Origin: Prevotellaceae bacterium
Lineage (GTDB): Bacteria > Bacteroidota > Bacteroidia > Bacteroidales > Bacteroidaceae
Length of the DNA: 5,709 bases
Reading direction: 5' to 3'
Assembly (NCBI GenBank): GCA_031262265.1
Contig: JAISIB010000010.1
Location: 1-5,709 of the forward strand
Below are positions 1-5,709 of this stretch, piece after piece (positions within the stretch are counted from its first letter, which is position 1; each line of letters opens with the position of its first letter). The notes beneath the pieces were generated by a model. That model was not told the DNA's origin. It searched no databases and was given only the letters and a program-made list of their open reading frames with translations. The translations under genes and the position numbers were made by a program.

Positions 1-999
1 AATAGAATCAAGCATAGTGACCCGTTTGTACGGAGCTTTCAAATTAATAAGATTATCTCCTACCTTTATTTCCGTCGTGCCGTTCACGTCCATACAAATC
101 TTTTCGATCATCTGCTCCGTAAACTGCATCATCCAATTGTAATCTTTGTAGGCCACATATATCTCCATGCACGTAAATTCCGGATTGTGCGTTCTATCCA
201 TGCCCTCGTTACGAAAATTCTTCGAGAACTCATACACGCCCTCAAAGCCGCCCACAATCAGACGTTTCAAATAAAGTTCATCGGCGATGCGAAGATAAAG
301 CGGTATATCCAACGCATTGTGATGCGTAATGAACGGACGCGCAGCAGCACCTCCCGGTATAATTTGTAGTATGGGAGTTTCTACTTCTACATAGCCGTTC
401 GCATTGAAATAGTCGCGCATGGAATTATAGATTTTCGTACGCTTCGAGAATATCTCCTTGATACCGCCGTTTACAACCAAATCCACATAACGTTGGCGAT
501 AACGCTGCTCGGGATCTTCAAAAGCATCATAAGCTACGCCATCCTTGTATTTAACGATAGGCAACGGCTTAATAGACTTCGCCAACACCGTCAACTTTTG
601 TGCGTGCACACTAATTTCGCCCATTTGCGTACGAAAAACGAAGCCCTCGATGCCAATAAAATCTCCTAAATCAAGCAACTTCTTGAAAACGACGTTATAC
701 AAATCCTTATTCTCATCAGGACAAATGTCATCGCGCGTAATATACAGTTGTATTCTTCCTCGTGAATCTTGCAATTCGGCAAAAGATGCCTTGCCCATCA
801 CGCGTCTGCTCATCAGACGACCGGCAATACGAACGGTACGCACAGGAGCGTCGTCCGTAAATTCTTTTTTTATGTCAGTGGAGAAAGCGTTGGTATCAAA
901 CTCGGAAGCGGGATATGGATCAATTCCCATGGCCCGTAACTCACTCATGCTATTGCGGCGAATAATTTCTTGTTCGCTTAATTCAGAGAAATTGCTCAT
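1..999 (-). CDS. lysS: Lysyl-tRNA synthetase, class II (partial, N-terminal 333 residues)
   Basis: This cytoplasmic class II enzyme attaches lysine to tRNA(Lys) using ATP. I translated the minus strand from ATG at 999-997; the frame stays open to base 1, giving 333 codons, and the C-terminal part is outside the window. The start MSNFSELSEQEIIRRN is typical of the family. Residues about 54-140 form the OB-fold anticodon-binding domain (VRIAGRLMSRRVMGKASF, then LQDSRGRIQLYI). Motif 1 is at about 202-211 (GYVEVETPIL). It is followed by IPGGAAARPFITHHNALD (214-231) and by YLRIADELYLKRLIVGGFE. Motif 2 spans FRNEG (262-266) to HNPEFTCMEIY (271-281). Motif 3 is missing because of the cut. No Shine-Dalgarno lies upstream of the ATG, as is usual in Bacteroidetes. 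The gene is divergent from the MATE exporter gene. The identification is very secure; only the total length is unknown. Confidence 0.97.
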   Translation of the reverse strand, partial: MSNFSELSEQEIIRRNSMSELRAMGIDPYPASEFDTNAFSTDIKKEFTDDAPVRTVRIAGRLMSRRVMGKASFAELQDSRGRIQLYITRDDICPDENKDLYNVVFKKLLDLGDFIGIEGFVFRTQMGEISVHAQKLTVLAKSIKPLPIVKYKDGVAYDAFEDPEQRYRQRYVDLVVNGGIKEIFSKRTKIYNSMRDYFNANGYVEVETPILQIIPGGAAARPFITHHNALDIPLYLRIADELYLKRLIVGGFEGVYEFSKNFRNEGMDRTHNPEFTCMEIYVAYKDYNWMMQFTEQMIEKICMDVNGTTEIKVGDNLINLKAPYKRVTMLDSI

Positions 1000-1024
1000 T
1001 GTCGTTGAATCGTTTGTAAAGTTG

Positions 1025-1042
1025 ACGCGCAACTCTGCGCGT
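1025..1042 (-). promoter_or_regulatory. Short hairpin in the lysS leader
   Basis: ACGCGCA (1025-1031) and TGCGCGT (1036-1042) are a perfect 7-base inverted repeat with a 4-base spacer. If lysS transcription starts near base 1056, as its -7 box suggests, the hairpin lies inside the leader of roughly 55-60 bases, about 25 bases before the ATG. No U-run follows it, so it does not look like an intrinsic terminator. It could affect mRNA stability or translation, or be chance. No T-box or other known riboswitch features are visible in so short a leader. The repeat is seen directly; any role is inference. Confidence 0.35.
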
Positions 1043-1062
1043 GTTCGGCTCCTAAAACCTCG

Positions 1063-1070
1063 CAAAAGTA
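1063..1070 (-). promoter_or_regulatory. Probable lysS promoter, -7 box
   Basis: Read on the minus strand, these bases are TACTTTTG, an exact match to the Bacteroidetes -7 consensus TAnnTTTG, in the common context GTACTTTTGC. The box is 63 bases upstream of the lysS ATG, predicting a start near base 1056 and a leader of under 60 bases. I see no clear TTTG -33 element at the usual 19-21 base distance, so the call rests on the -7 box and its position. Confidence 0.6.
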
Positions 1071-1083
1071 CAAAACATTTCCT

Positions 1084-1091
1084 TAACTTTG
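1084..1091 (+). promoter_or_regulatory. Probable MATE-gene promoter, -7 box
   Basis: TAACTTTG matches the Bacteroidetes -7 consensus TAnnTTTG exactly. It ends 24 bases before the ATG at 1116, which predicts a start near base 1098 and a leader of only about 18 bases. It also argues against a start at the in-frame TTG at 1089, because that TTG falls inside the promoter element. No TTTG -33 element is found at the expected distance; that stretch is occupied by the oppositely directed lysS -7 box. Confidence 0.55.
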
Positions 1092-1115
1092 CGCGGATTA
1101 TTGAAAAATAGGTAT

Positions 1116-2480
1116 ATGACCATACAAAAATCTCCCACCGAACTCGGCACTCAGAAAGTCGGGAAGCTCCTTCTACAATACGCCCTGCCGGCAATTATCG
1201 CCATGACAGCCTCCTCTCTCTACAATATGGTAGATAGCATCTTTATCGGGCACGGCGTGGGCACAATGGCCATTTCCGGCTTGGCTTTGACCTTTCCTTT
1301 AATGAATTTGGCGGCAGCTTTCGGTTCGCTCGTAGGTGTGGGAGCCGCTACACTCGCTTCCGTAAAACTGGGACAAAAGGACTACACGACGGCACGCCAA
1401 GTGTTAGGAAACGTTGTGGTATTAAATATAATAATAGGTATCCTGTTTACCATCGTCGCACTAATCTTTCTGAATCCTATCCTCTATTTCTTCGGCGCCA
1501 GCGACCAGACGCGTCCTTACGCATACGACTATATGTACATTATCCTGCTCGGGAATGTAGTTACGCACCTTTACTTCGGATTAAATGCCATTCTTCGCGT
1601 ATCCGGATACCCTAAGAAAGCCATGTATGCTACGATCTTCACGGTCGTTATCAATACGATTCTTGATCCAATCTTTATTTATTGGTTCGGCTGGGGCATT
1701 CAAGGAGCCGCCATAGCCACCGTTCTGGGACAATTACTCGCTCTACTGTGGATAACAAAGCAGTTTGCCAATCCGAACGAGGTTATTCATTTCACGCGCG
1801 GCATTTTTCATTTGAAGAAGCGTATCGTTATTGACTCTTTGTCTATCGGTATGTCTCCTTTTCTAATGAATTTAGCCGCTACGTTCGTAGTCTTGCTCAT
1901 CAATCAGGGTTTGTTGCAACACGGAGGCGATATAGCGATCGGCGCATACGGCATTGTTAATCGCTTCGCATTCATGTTCGTGATGATAGTCATGGGAATT
2001 AATCAAGGCATGCAGCCGATAGCGGGGTACAACTTCGGCGCGTTGCAGTACGACCGCGTAACACGTGTACTGAAACTCTCTATCTATGTCGCCACCTGTA
2101 TTCTAACGGTCGGTTTCGTCGTAGGAATGCTATTTCCCGATACTGCGGCCGGTATTTTCACGTCCGATCAGAAACTTATCGACTTGACGGCAGAAGGAAT
2201 GCGTATTGTCATGGTGACATATCCTATTATCGGCTTCCAAATGGTAACGGCCAACTTCTTCCAAAGTATAGGTATGGCGGGAAAAGCTATCTTTCTGTCG
2301 CTCACCCGCCAGTTGCTCTTCCTGATTCCGTGCTTGCTGATTCTGCCCCACTACTACGGTACGATCGGCGTGTGGGCAAGTATGCCGGCCGCCGACCTTG
2401 CTGCCAGCATTACGACCGCCGTTATGCTGTGGTGGCAATTCCGTCAATTCAAACGCGGCAAGGTCGTCAACAGACTGTAA
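1116..2480 (+). CDS. MATE-family multidrug efflux transporter
   Basis: This is a polytopic inner-membrane exporter of the multidrug and toxic compound extrusion family. Members expel cationic drugs and metabolites in exchange for Na+ or H+; the substrate cannot be read from the sequence. I chose ATG 1116 (454 residues) over an in-frame TTG at 1089, which would sit in the promoter. The length is normal for the family and about twelve hydrophobic segments are visible. The two halves resemble each other. The first half has LYNMVDSIFIGHG (35-47), NAILRVSGYPKKAM (157-170) and NTILDPIFIYWFGWGIQGAAIAT (180-202, the MATE hallmark). The second half has GINQGMQPIAGYNFGA (294-309) and FFQSIGMAGKAIF (381-393), the counterpart of the 157-170 motif. 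The pattern looks closest to the DinF/MepA-like group rather than classic NorM, but that is a judgement by eye. A basic tail (FKRGKVVNRL) ends the protein. The gene appears to be transcribed alone, divergent from lysS and convergent with pepP. Confidence 0.93.
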   Translation: MTIQKSPTELGTQKVGKLLLQYALPAIIAMTASSLYNMVDSIFIGHGVGTMAISGLALTFPLMNLAAAFGSLVGVGAATLASVKLGQKDYTTARQVLGNVVVLNIIIGILFTIVALIFLNPILYFFGASDQTRPYAYDYMYIILLGNVVTHLYFGLNAILRVSGYPKKAMYATIFTVVINTILDPIFIYWFGWGIQGAAIATVLGQLLALLWITKQFANPNEVIHFTRGIFHLKKRIVIDSLSIGMSPFLMNLAATFVVLLINQGLLQHGGDIAIGAYGIVNRFAFMFVMIVMGINQGMQPIAGYNFGALQYDRVTRVLKLSIYVATCILTVGFVVGMLFPDTAAGIFTSDQKLIDLTAEGMRIVMVTYPIIGFQMVTANFFQSIGMAGKAIFLSLTRQLLFLIPCLLILPHYYGTIGVWASMPAADLAASITTAVMLWWQFRQFKRGKVVNRL

Positions 2481-2605
2481 GGTCGCATGCCCGGCACCTG
2501 CTTCATCGTCCACAGATGAAAGCCGCTCGTGAAAATATCAAGGCAGGAAAATAAATTTTCAAAGTCGCTTATTCTGCGCAGATACGGCGAAAACACACCC
2601 ACCTC

Positions 2606-2664
2606 ATAAAACAAGCGGGAGTGCGCGTCACAAATAGCCACAGCACACTCCCGCCTTATTTTAT
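2606..2664. terminator. Bidirectional intrinsic terminator between convergent genes
   Basis: GCGGGAGTG (2615-2623) and CACTCCCGC (2646-2654) form a perfect 9-base-pair GC-rich stem around a 22-base loop. The flanks extend the pairing: ATAAAACAA (2606-2614) faces TTATTTTAT (2656-2664) with one bulge and one mismatch. On the plus strand the stem is followed by CTTATTTTAT, and on the minus strand by CTTGTTTTAT, so both directions have a T-rich tail. It lies 126 bases after the MATE stop and about 20 bases after the pepP stop, suiting both transcripts. The rest of the 2481-2684 gap holds no gene I can support. Confidence 0.8.
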
Positions 2665-2684
2665 AACCTGATAAAAACGTTCCG

Positions 2685-4058
2685 TTACCGTAATGCCTCC
2701 ACTTCTTCGGGTGTCAAAGGAATACGTTTGCCTAAGCGGCGCGCGCCGGTAGCCGTTATCAAATAATCTTCTTCGTTGCGAATGCCGCCGAAACCTTTAT
2801 AGGTTTCCATACGGTCGTAACACAGGAAGTCGAGATGCTTCTTTTCGGCACGCCACTTGTCCATTAACTCGGGAATGAAGTATATGCCCGGCTCTACGGT
2901 GAGCACAAATCCCGGCTCCAACTCGCGTGCGAGACGTTGCGACTTGCGCCCAAACATCGTACTCTTCGGTTTTCCGTCATAGCCGACCCATATTTCACCC
3001 AGATTCTCCATGTCGTGTACGTCCAAGCCCATCATGTGTCCCAGCCCGTGCGGATAGAACATGGCATAGGCACCCTCGCGCACCGCGTCGTCGGTATTTC
3101 CTTTCATAAGGCCGAGTGCTTTCAGCCCATCTACGGCTATACGCGCCGTCAACTCATATACTTCCATATACGGGATGCCCGGGCGCAAAGCCTCTACGGC
3201 CGCCCGATGCATCGCATTTTGTATGAGATATATCTCCCGTTGTTGTGGCGTGAACGTCGTATCGGCAGGAAAGGTGGACGACATATCTCCCGCGTAGCCC
3301 ATAGCTGTTTCCGCTCCGGCATCCAACAAAAACAAATCGCCCGAACGAACGGTATTTCCGTGATAGTGATTGTGCAACGTTTGTCCGTTGATAGTCGCAA
3401 TTGTAGGGAAGGAAAGATCACCGCCCGCACCGATAGCGATCGCTTCTAAGGCACCGGCCACCTCATACTCTTTCATACCCGGACGAAGCATACGGATGGC
3501 GGCGATATGCATGTCGGCCGTGATGTCGCAAGCCCGTTCTATTTCAACAATCTCCTCATCTGTTTTGATGCTGCGCTGTGCTACGACGGCACGAATGAAT
3601 GGGATAGAGCCTTCCTGCTTACCTAACGGAATACCTAACCATTCCAATAGTTTTATACGGTGCTCCGGACGATACGGCGGCAAGAAATGCACCGTTTGTC
3701 CTTGCGCTTCGGCACGTTTCAACGTATCGGATAAAGCGGACAAAGGCAACACCGTCTGCACCCCTACTTGCTCGGCTTTTTCTTTAAGTGTGGGCTGCGT
3801 ACCCATCCATACGATCGCATCAATAGACAGTTCGTCACCGAAAATAATCTCCTGGTCGTTATCAATATCAATGATGGCCGACAGCTCGGGAGCAGAGAGG
3901 CCAAAATAATATAAGAACGTAGAATCCTGCCGATAGCGAAAACAGTTGTCGGCATAGTTCAATCCCATTTCATCATTCCCTAAAAAAAGCAAGATGCCCG
4001 AGCCTATCTGTTTTTTCAGTACATCTCGGCGTGCTTGATAAGTTTCTTTACTAAACAT
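2685..4058 (-). CDS. pepP: Xaa-Pro aminopeptidase (aminopeptidase P, peptidase family M24B)
   Basis: This 457-residue two-metal (usually Mn2+) peptidase removes an N-terminal residue that precedes proline. Residues about 5-135 are the aminopeptidase P N-terminal domain (FLGNDEMGLNYADNCFRYRQDSTFLYYFG). Residues about 170-437 are the pita-bread catalytic domain. All five expected metal ligands are present: D246 (LLDAGAE), D258 (GYAGDMSSTFP), H341 (HGLGHMMGLDVHD), E389 (LTVEPGIYF) and E429 (GGIRNEEDYLI). The conserved histidines near LHNHYHGNT (228-236) and H348 are also there. I remember the two Asp ligands of E. coli PepP as one residue closer together; this looks like a lineage trait, not damage. 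No signal peptide is visible, so it should be cytoplasmic. It starts 9 bases after the GH97 stop codon on the same strand, so it is probably the second gene of that operon and ends at the shared terminator. No Shine-Dalgarno precedes its ATG. Confidence 0.95.
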   Translation of the reverse strand: MFSKETYQARRDVLKKQIGSGILLFLGNDEMGLNYADNCFRYRQDSTFLYYFGLSAPELSAIIDIDNDQEIIFGDELSIDAIVWMGTQPTLKEKAEQVGVQTVLPLSALSDTLKRAEAQGQTVHFLPPYRPEHRIKLLEWLGIPLGKQEGSIPFIRAVVAQRSIKTDEEIVEIERACDITADMHIAAIRMLRPGMKEYEVAGALEAIAIGAGGDLSFPTIATINGQTLHNHYHGNTVRSGDLFLLDAGAETAMGYAGDMSSTFPADTTFTPQQREIYLIQNAMHRAAVEALRPGIPYMEVYELTARIAVDGLKALGLMKGNTDDAVREGAYAMFYPHGLGHMMGLDVHDMENLGEIWVGYDGKPKSTMFGRKSQRLARELEPGFVLTVEPGIYFIPELMDKWRAEKKHLDFLCYDRMETYKGFGGIRNEEDYLITATGARRLGKRIPLTPEEVEALR

Positions 4059-4067
4059 AGCTCTAAA

Positions 4068-5709
4068 TTATAAATTGATCGGAGTAATCCGTGCCGTCCA
4101 GCCGCCGCCCGGATACATGCGTATCTGTCGTTTATCCGACGGACTCACACGAATAATTTCTTTTTTGTAATCGGTAGCTTCCTGATCTGCGTTGATTCCA
4201 TCCCTAAATACCTCCGCCTGATACGTTCCCGACGGGAGAAATGAAAAATCAATCGTCAAATCGCGTGGAGTCCAGTTTGTCATTGCCCCAACAAACCAGA
4301 CATTGTCTTTGCGCCGCGCCATTAAAATATATTCCGCCACTTTTCCGTCCAATACCACCGTTTCATCGAATGTCGTCGGTACGGCTGCGATGAAATCCGT
4401 ACATTCCTGCTCGCGCATATAAGCCGTCGGGCTATCGGACAACATTTGTAACGGAGCCTCATAAACGGTGTACATCGCCATTTGATGCACGCGCGTGCCC
4501 ATACTCATAGGGTGATTGTTCACAGAGTGGAACGTAGCGCGCGTAGCATTATTCATCGCGCCCGGCGTATAGTCAAGTGGTCCGGCCAGCATGCGCGTAA
4601 ACGGAATCGTCACGTCATAACGCGGAATATCATCCCTAATACGTCCATTTACGATAGGCGTCCATTTGCAATTCTCCAAACCTTTTACTCCTTCGAAGTT
4701 CACTATATTCGGATACGTGCGCTGAATTCCATTCGCCTTCATACCGTGAAGATCCAACAACAGTTTGTGGTCGGCAGCAGCCTGTGCGATCGCATACATA
4801 GAGCGCATCATCTTTTGATCGTCACTATCAAGAAAATCGACTTTGAAGCCCTTTACACCCATTTCCGCGTAGTAGGCAAACGCCGTATCCTTCTCTGCGT
4901 CCGTCAGTGCCCAGCTTGCCCACAGAATAACGCCGACATTTTTCGTACGCCCGTAGTTTACCAATTCTTTAACGTCAATATCGGGAATAGACTGCATCAG
5001 CGTTTTGGCGTTCCAACCCGCATCCGTTATACTCCAACCCGCATCGATAATGATATACTCCAATCCGTTGGCGGAAGCAAAATCTATAAAATATTTGTAG
5101 GTAGGCGTGTTCATTCCCGCCCTGAAATCTACACCTGTGATATTGGTCGTATTCCACCAGTCCCAAGCTACTTTACCGGGCTTAATCCACGAAGTATCTT
5201 CGATACGGCAGGGCTGTGCCAACTTCTGCGCCATATCGTTATTGGCCAAGTCAATATCTCGCGCACTGATAACCATCGCACGCCAAGGAAATTCGCGCTT
5301 GCCTGTGGTCTGTGCGATATAATCGGCACGACGGGTCGCGATGAAATTCAAACCTTGATAACCGGCATAAATACCTTCCGTAGGATAAGGAGCAAAGGTG
5401 GCTTTCAAACCATGCGCCACCGCCGTATTACGAACTAAGAACATGCCCGGATAATCTTCCGTCCCGCCGTCCATAATGGCCACTTTCTTTCCGTCTTCCA
5501 AGTCGACTAACAACGGCACAATAGCCAGCGAATCTTCTTTTATCCGAGAAAGCGGTATTTCATCATAATAGGATTCAAACGAGTAAGTATATCGTTCTCC
5601 GTCGCGCATATCATTGATATACGGCACATAGGCCTTGTGGTCGGCAGCAAAGTTGAACTGCACTTCTTCGTCTGCCAACGTCAACGTTCCTTTGCGATTC
5701 GTGATAAAA
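4068..5709 (-). CDS. Glycoside hydrolase family 97 enzyme, probable retaining alpha-glycosidase (partial, N-terminus missing)
   Basis: GH97 enzymes cleave alpha-glucosides (SusB, inverting) or alpha-galactosides (BT1871-type, retaining) and are usually periplasmic. The frame is open to the right edge, so the start and any signal peptide are missing; the TTG at 5684 is an internal Leu codon. Of an expected 640-740 residues, 546 are visible, and I count from the first full codon at 5708. Residues 1 to about 160 belong to the N-terminal beta-sandwich (AYVPYINDMRDGERYTYSFE, ending REFPWRAMVIS). Residues about 173-440 are the TIM barrel (KPGKVAWDWWN, YIIIDAGWS, GVKGFKVDFLDSDDQ, GIQRTYPNIVNFEGVKGLE). 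The remainder is the C-terminal beta domain. By family comparison D291 (KVDF, codon 4836-4838) should be the nucleophile and E345 (GLE, codon 4674-4676) the acid/base. HG at 321-322 replaces the HE that gives SusB its base, favouring the retaining branch. The substrate is not determined. pepP follows after 9 bases. Confidence 0.93.
   Translation of the reverse strand, partial: FITNRKGTLTLADEEVQFNFAADHKAYVPYINDMRDGERYTYSFESYYDEIPLSRIKEDSLAIVPLLVDLEDGKKVAIMDGGTEDYPGMFLVRNTAVAHGLKATFAPYPTEGIYAGYQGLNFIATRRADYIAQTTGKREFPWRAMVISARDIDLANNDMAQKLAQPCRIEDTSWIKPGKVAWDWWNTTNITGVDFRAGMNTPTYKYFIDFASANGLEYIIIDAGWSITDAGWNAKTLMQSIPDIDVKELVNYGRTKNVGVILWASWALTDAEKDTAFAYYAEMGVKGFKVDFLDSDDQKMMRSMYAIAQAAADHKLLLDLHGMKANGIQRTYPNIVNFEGVKGLENCKWTPIVNGRIRDDIPRYDVTIPFTRMLAGPLDYTPGAMNNATRATFHSVNNHPMSMGTRVHQMAMYTVYEAPLQMLSDSPTAYMREQECTDFIAAVPTTFDETVVLDGKVAEYILMARRKDNVWFVGAMTNWTPRDLTIDFSFLPSGTYQAEVFRDGINADQEATDYKKEIIRVSPSDKRQIRMYPGGGWTARITPINL

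Noticed and set aside
545..1111. Plus-strand frame of 188 residues across the lysS region
   Set aside because: It is antisense to lysS, whose minus-strand translation is a clear LysRS without breaks. The peptide has no recognisable domain and runs through the promoter region.
1089..1115. Upstream TTG start adding nine residues to the MATE protein
   Set aside because: The TTG lies inside the TAACTTTG -7 box, and the ATG at 1116 gives a normal MATE N-terminus.
2130..2513. Minus-strand 127-residue frame over the end of the MATE gene
   Set aside because: It is antisense to the conserved last third of the exporter and has no family resemblance or promoter.
2606..2664. The inverted repeat as a mobile-element end or attachment site
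   Set aside because: It is GC-rich with T-rich tails on both strands and sits between convergent genes, which a bidirectional terminator explains fully. No transposase or target duplication is seen.
2937..3909. Plus-strand frames of 170 and 179 residues inside pepP
   Set aside because: They overlap the catalytic and N-terminal domains of an intact M24B peptidase on the other strand and show no domain signature of their own.
4482..5438. Plus-strand frame of 318 residues antisense to GH97
   Set aside because: It is long, but rich in Arg, His and Ile in a low-complexity way typical of the reverse strand of a real gene. It has no motif, and the opposite strand encodes convincing GH97 domains throughout.
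5682..5684. TTG as the start of the GH97 gene
   Set aside because: The frame continues upstream to the window edge (FITNRKGT before it) and the N-terminal domain would be incomplete, so this is an internal Leu codon in a truncated gene.

Overview
The window comes from a member of the Bacteroidetes, most likely the order Bacteroidales. Three things point there. The lysyl-tRNA synthetase sequence matches the Bacteroides-type enzyme as I remember it. The starts lack Shine-Dalgarno sequences. The lysS/MATE intergenic region carries two boxes matching TAnnTTTG, the -7 element read by the Bacteroidetes primary sigma factor. A GH97 glycosidase gene also fits this phylum. I cannot name the genus.

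Layout: (1) Bases 1-999, minus strand, hold the first 333 codons of lysS, cut by the left edge. (2) Bases 1000-1115 are a divergent control region with a -7 box for each direction and a short hairpin in the lysS leader. (3) Bases 1116-2480, plus strand, encode a 454-residue MATE-family multidrug exporter. (4) Bases 2481-2684 are the convergent gap, with no convincing gene. It ends in a strong inverted repeat that looks like a terminator serving both strands. (5) Bases 2685-4058, minus strand, encode an intact M24B Xaa-Pro aminopeptidase. (6) Bases 4068-5709, minus strand, encode the last 546 residues of a GH97 glycoside hydrolase whose N-terminus lies beyond the right edge.

The genes form three transcription units: leftward lysS, rightward MATE as a single gene, and a leftward GH97-pepP pair separated by 9 bases and therefore probably cotranscribed. 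LysRS charges tRNA(Lys), the MATE protein exports drugs or other cations, the GH97 enzyme cleaves alpha-linked sugars (probably in the periplasm), and the aminopeptidase trims X-Pro peptides. I see no shared pathway. I found no CRISPR array, mobile element, RNA gene or convincing new system. The points most worth a second look are the GH97 active-site signature, the GH97-pepP pairing, and the compact divergent control region.
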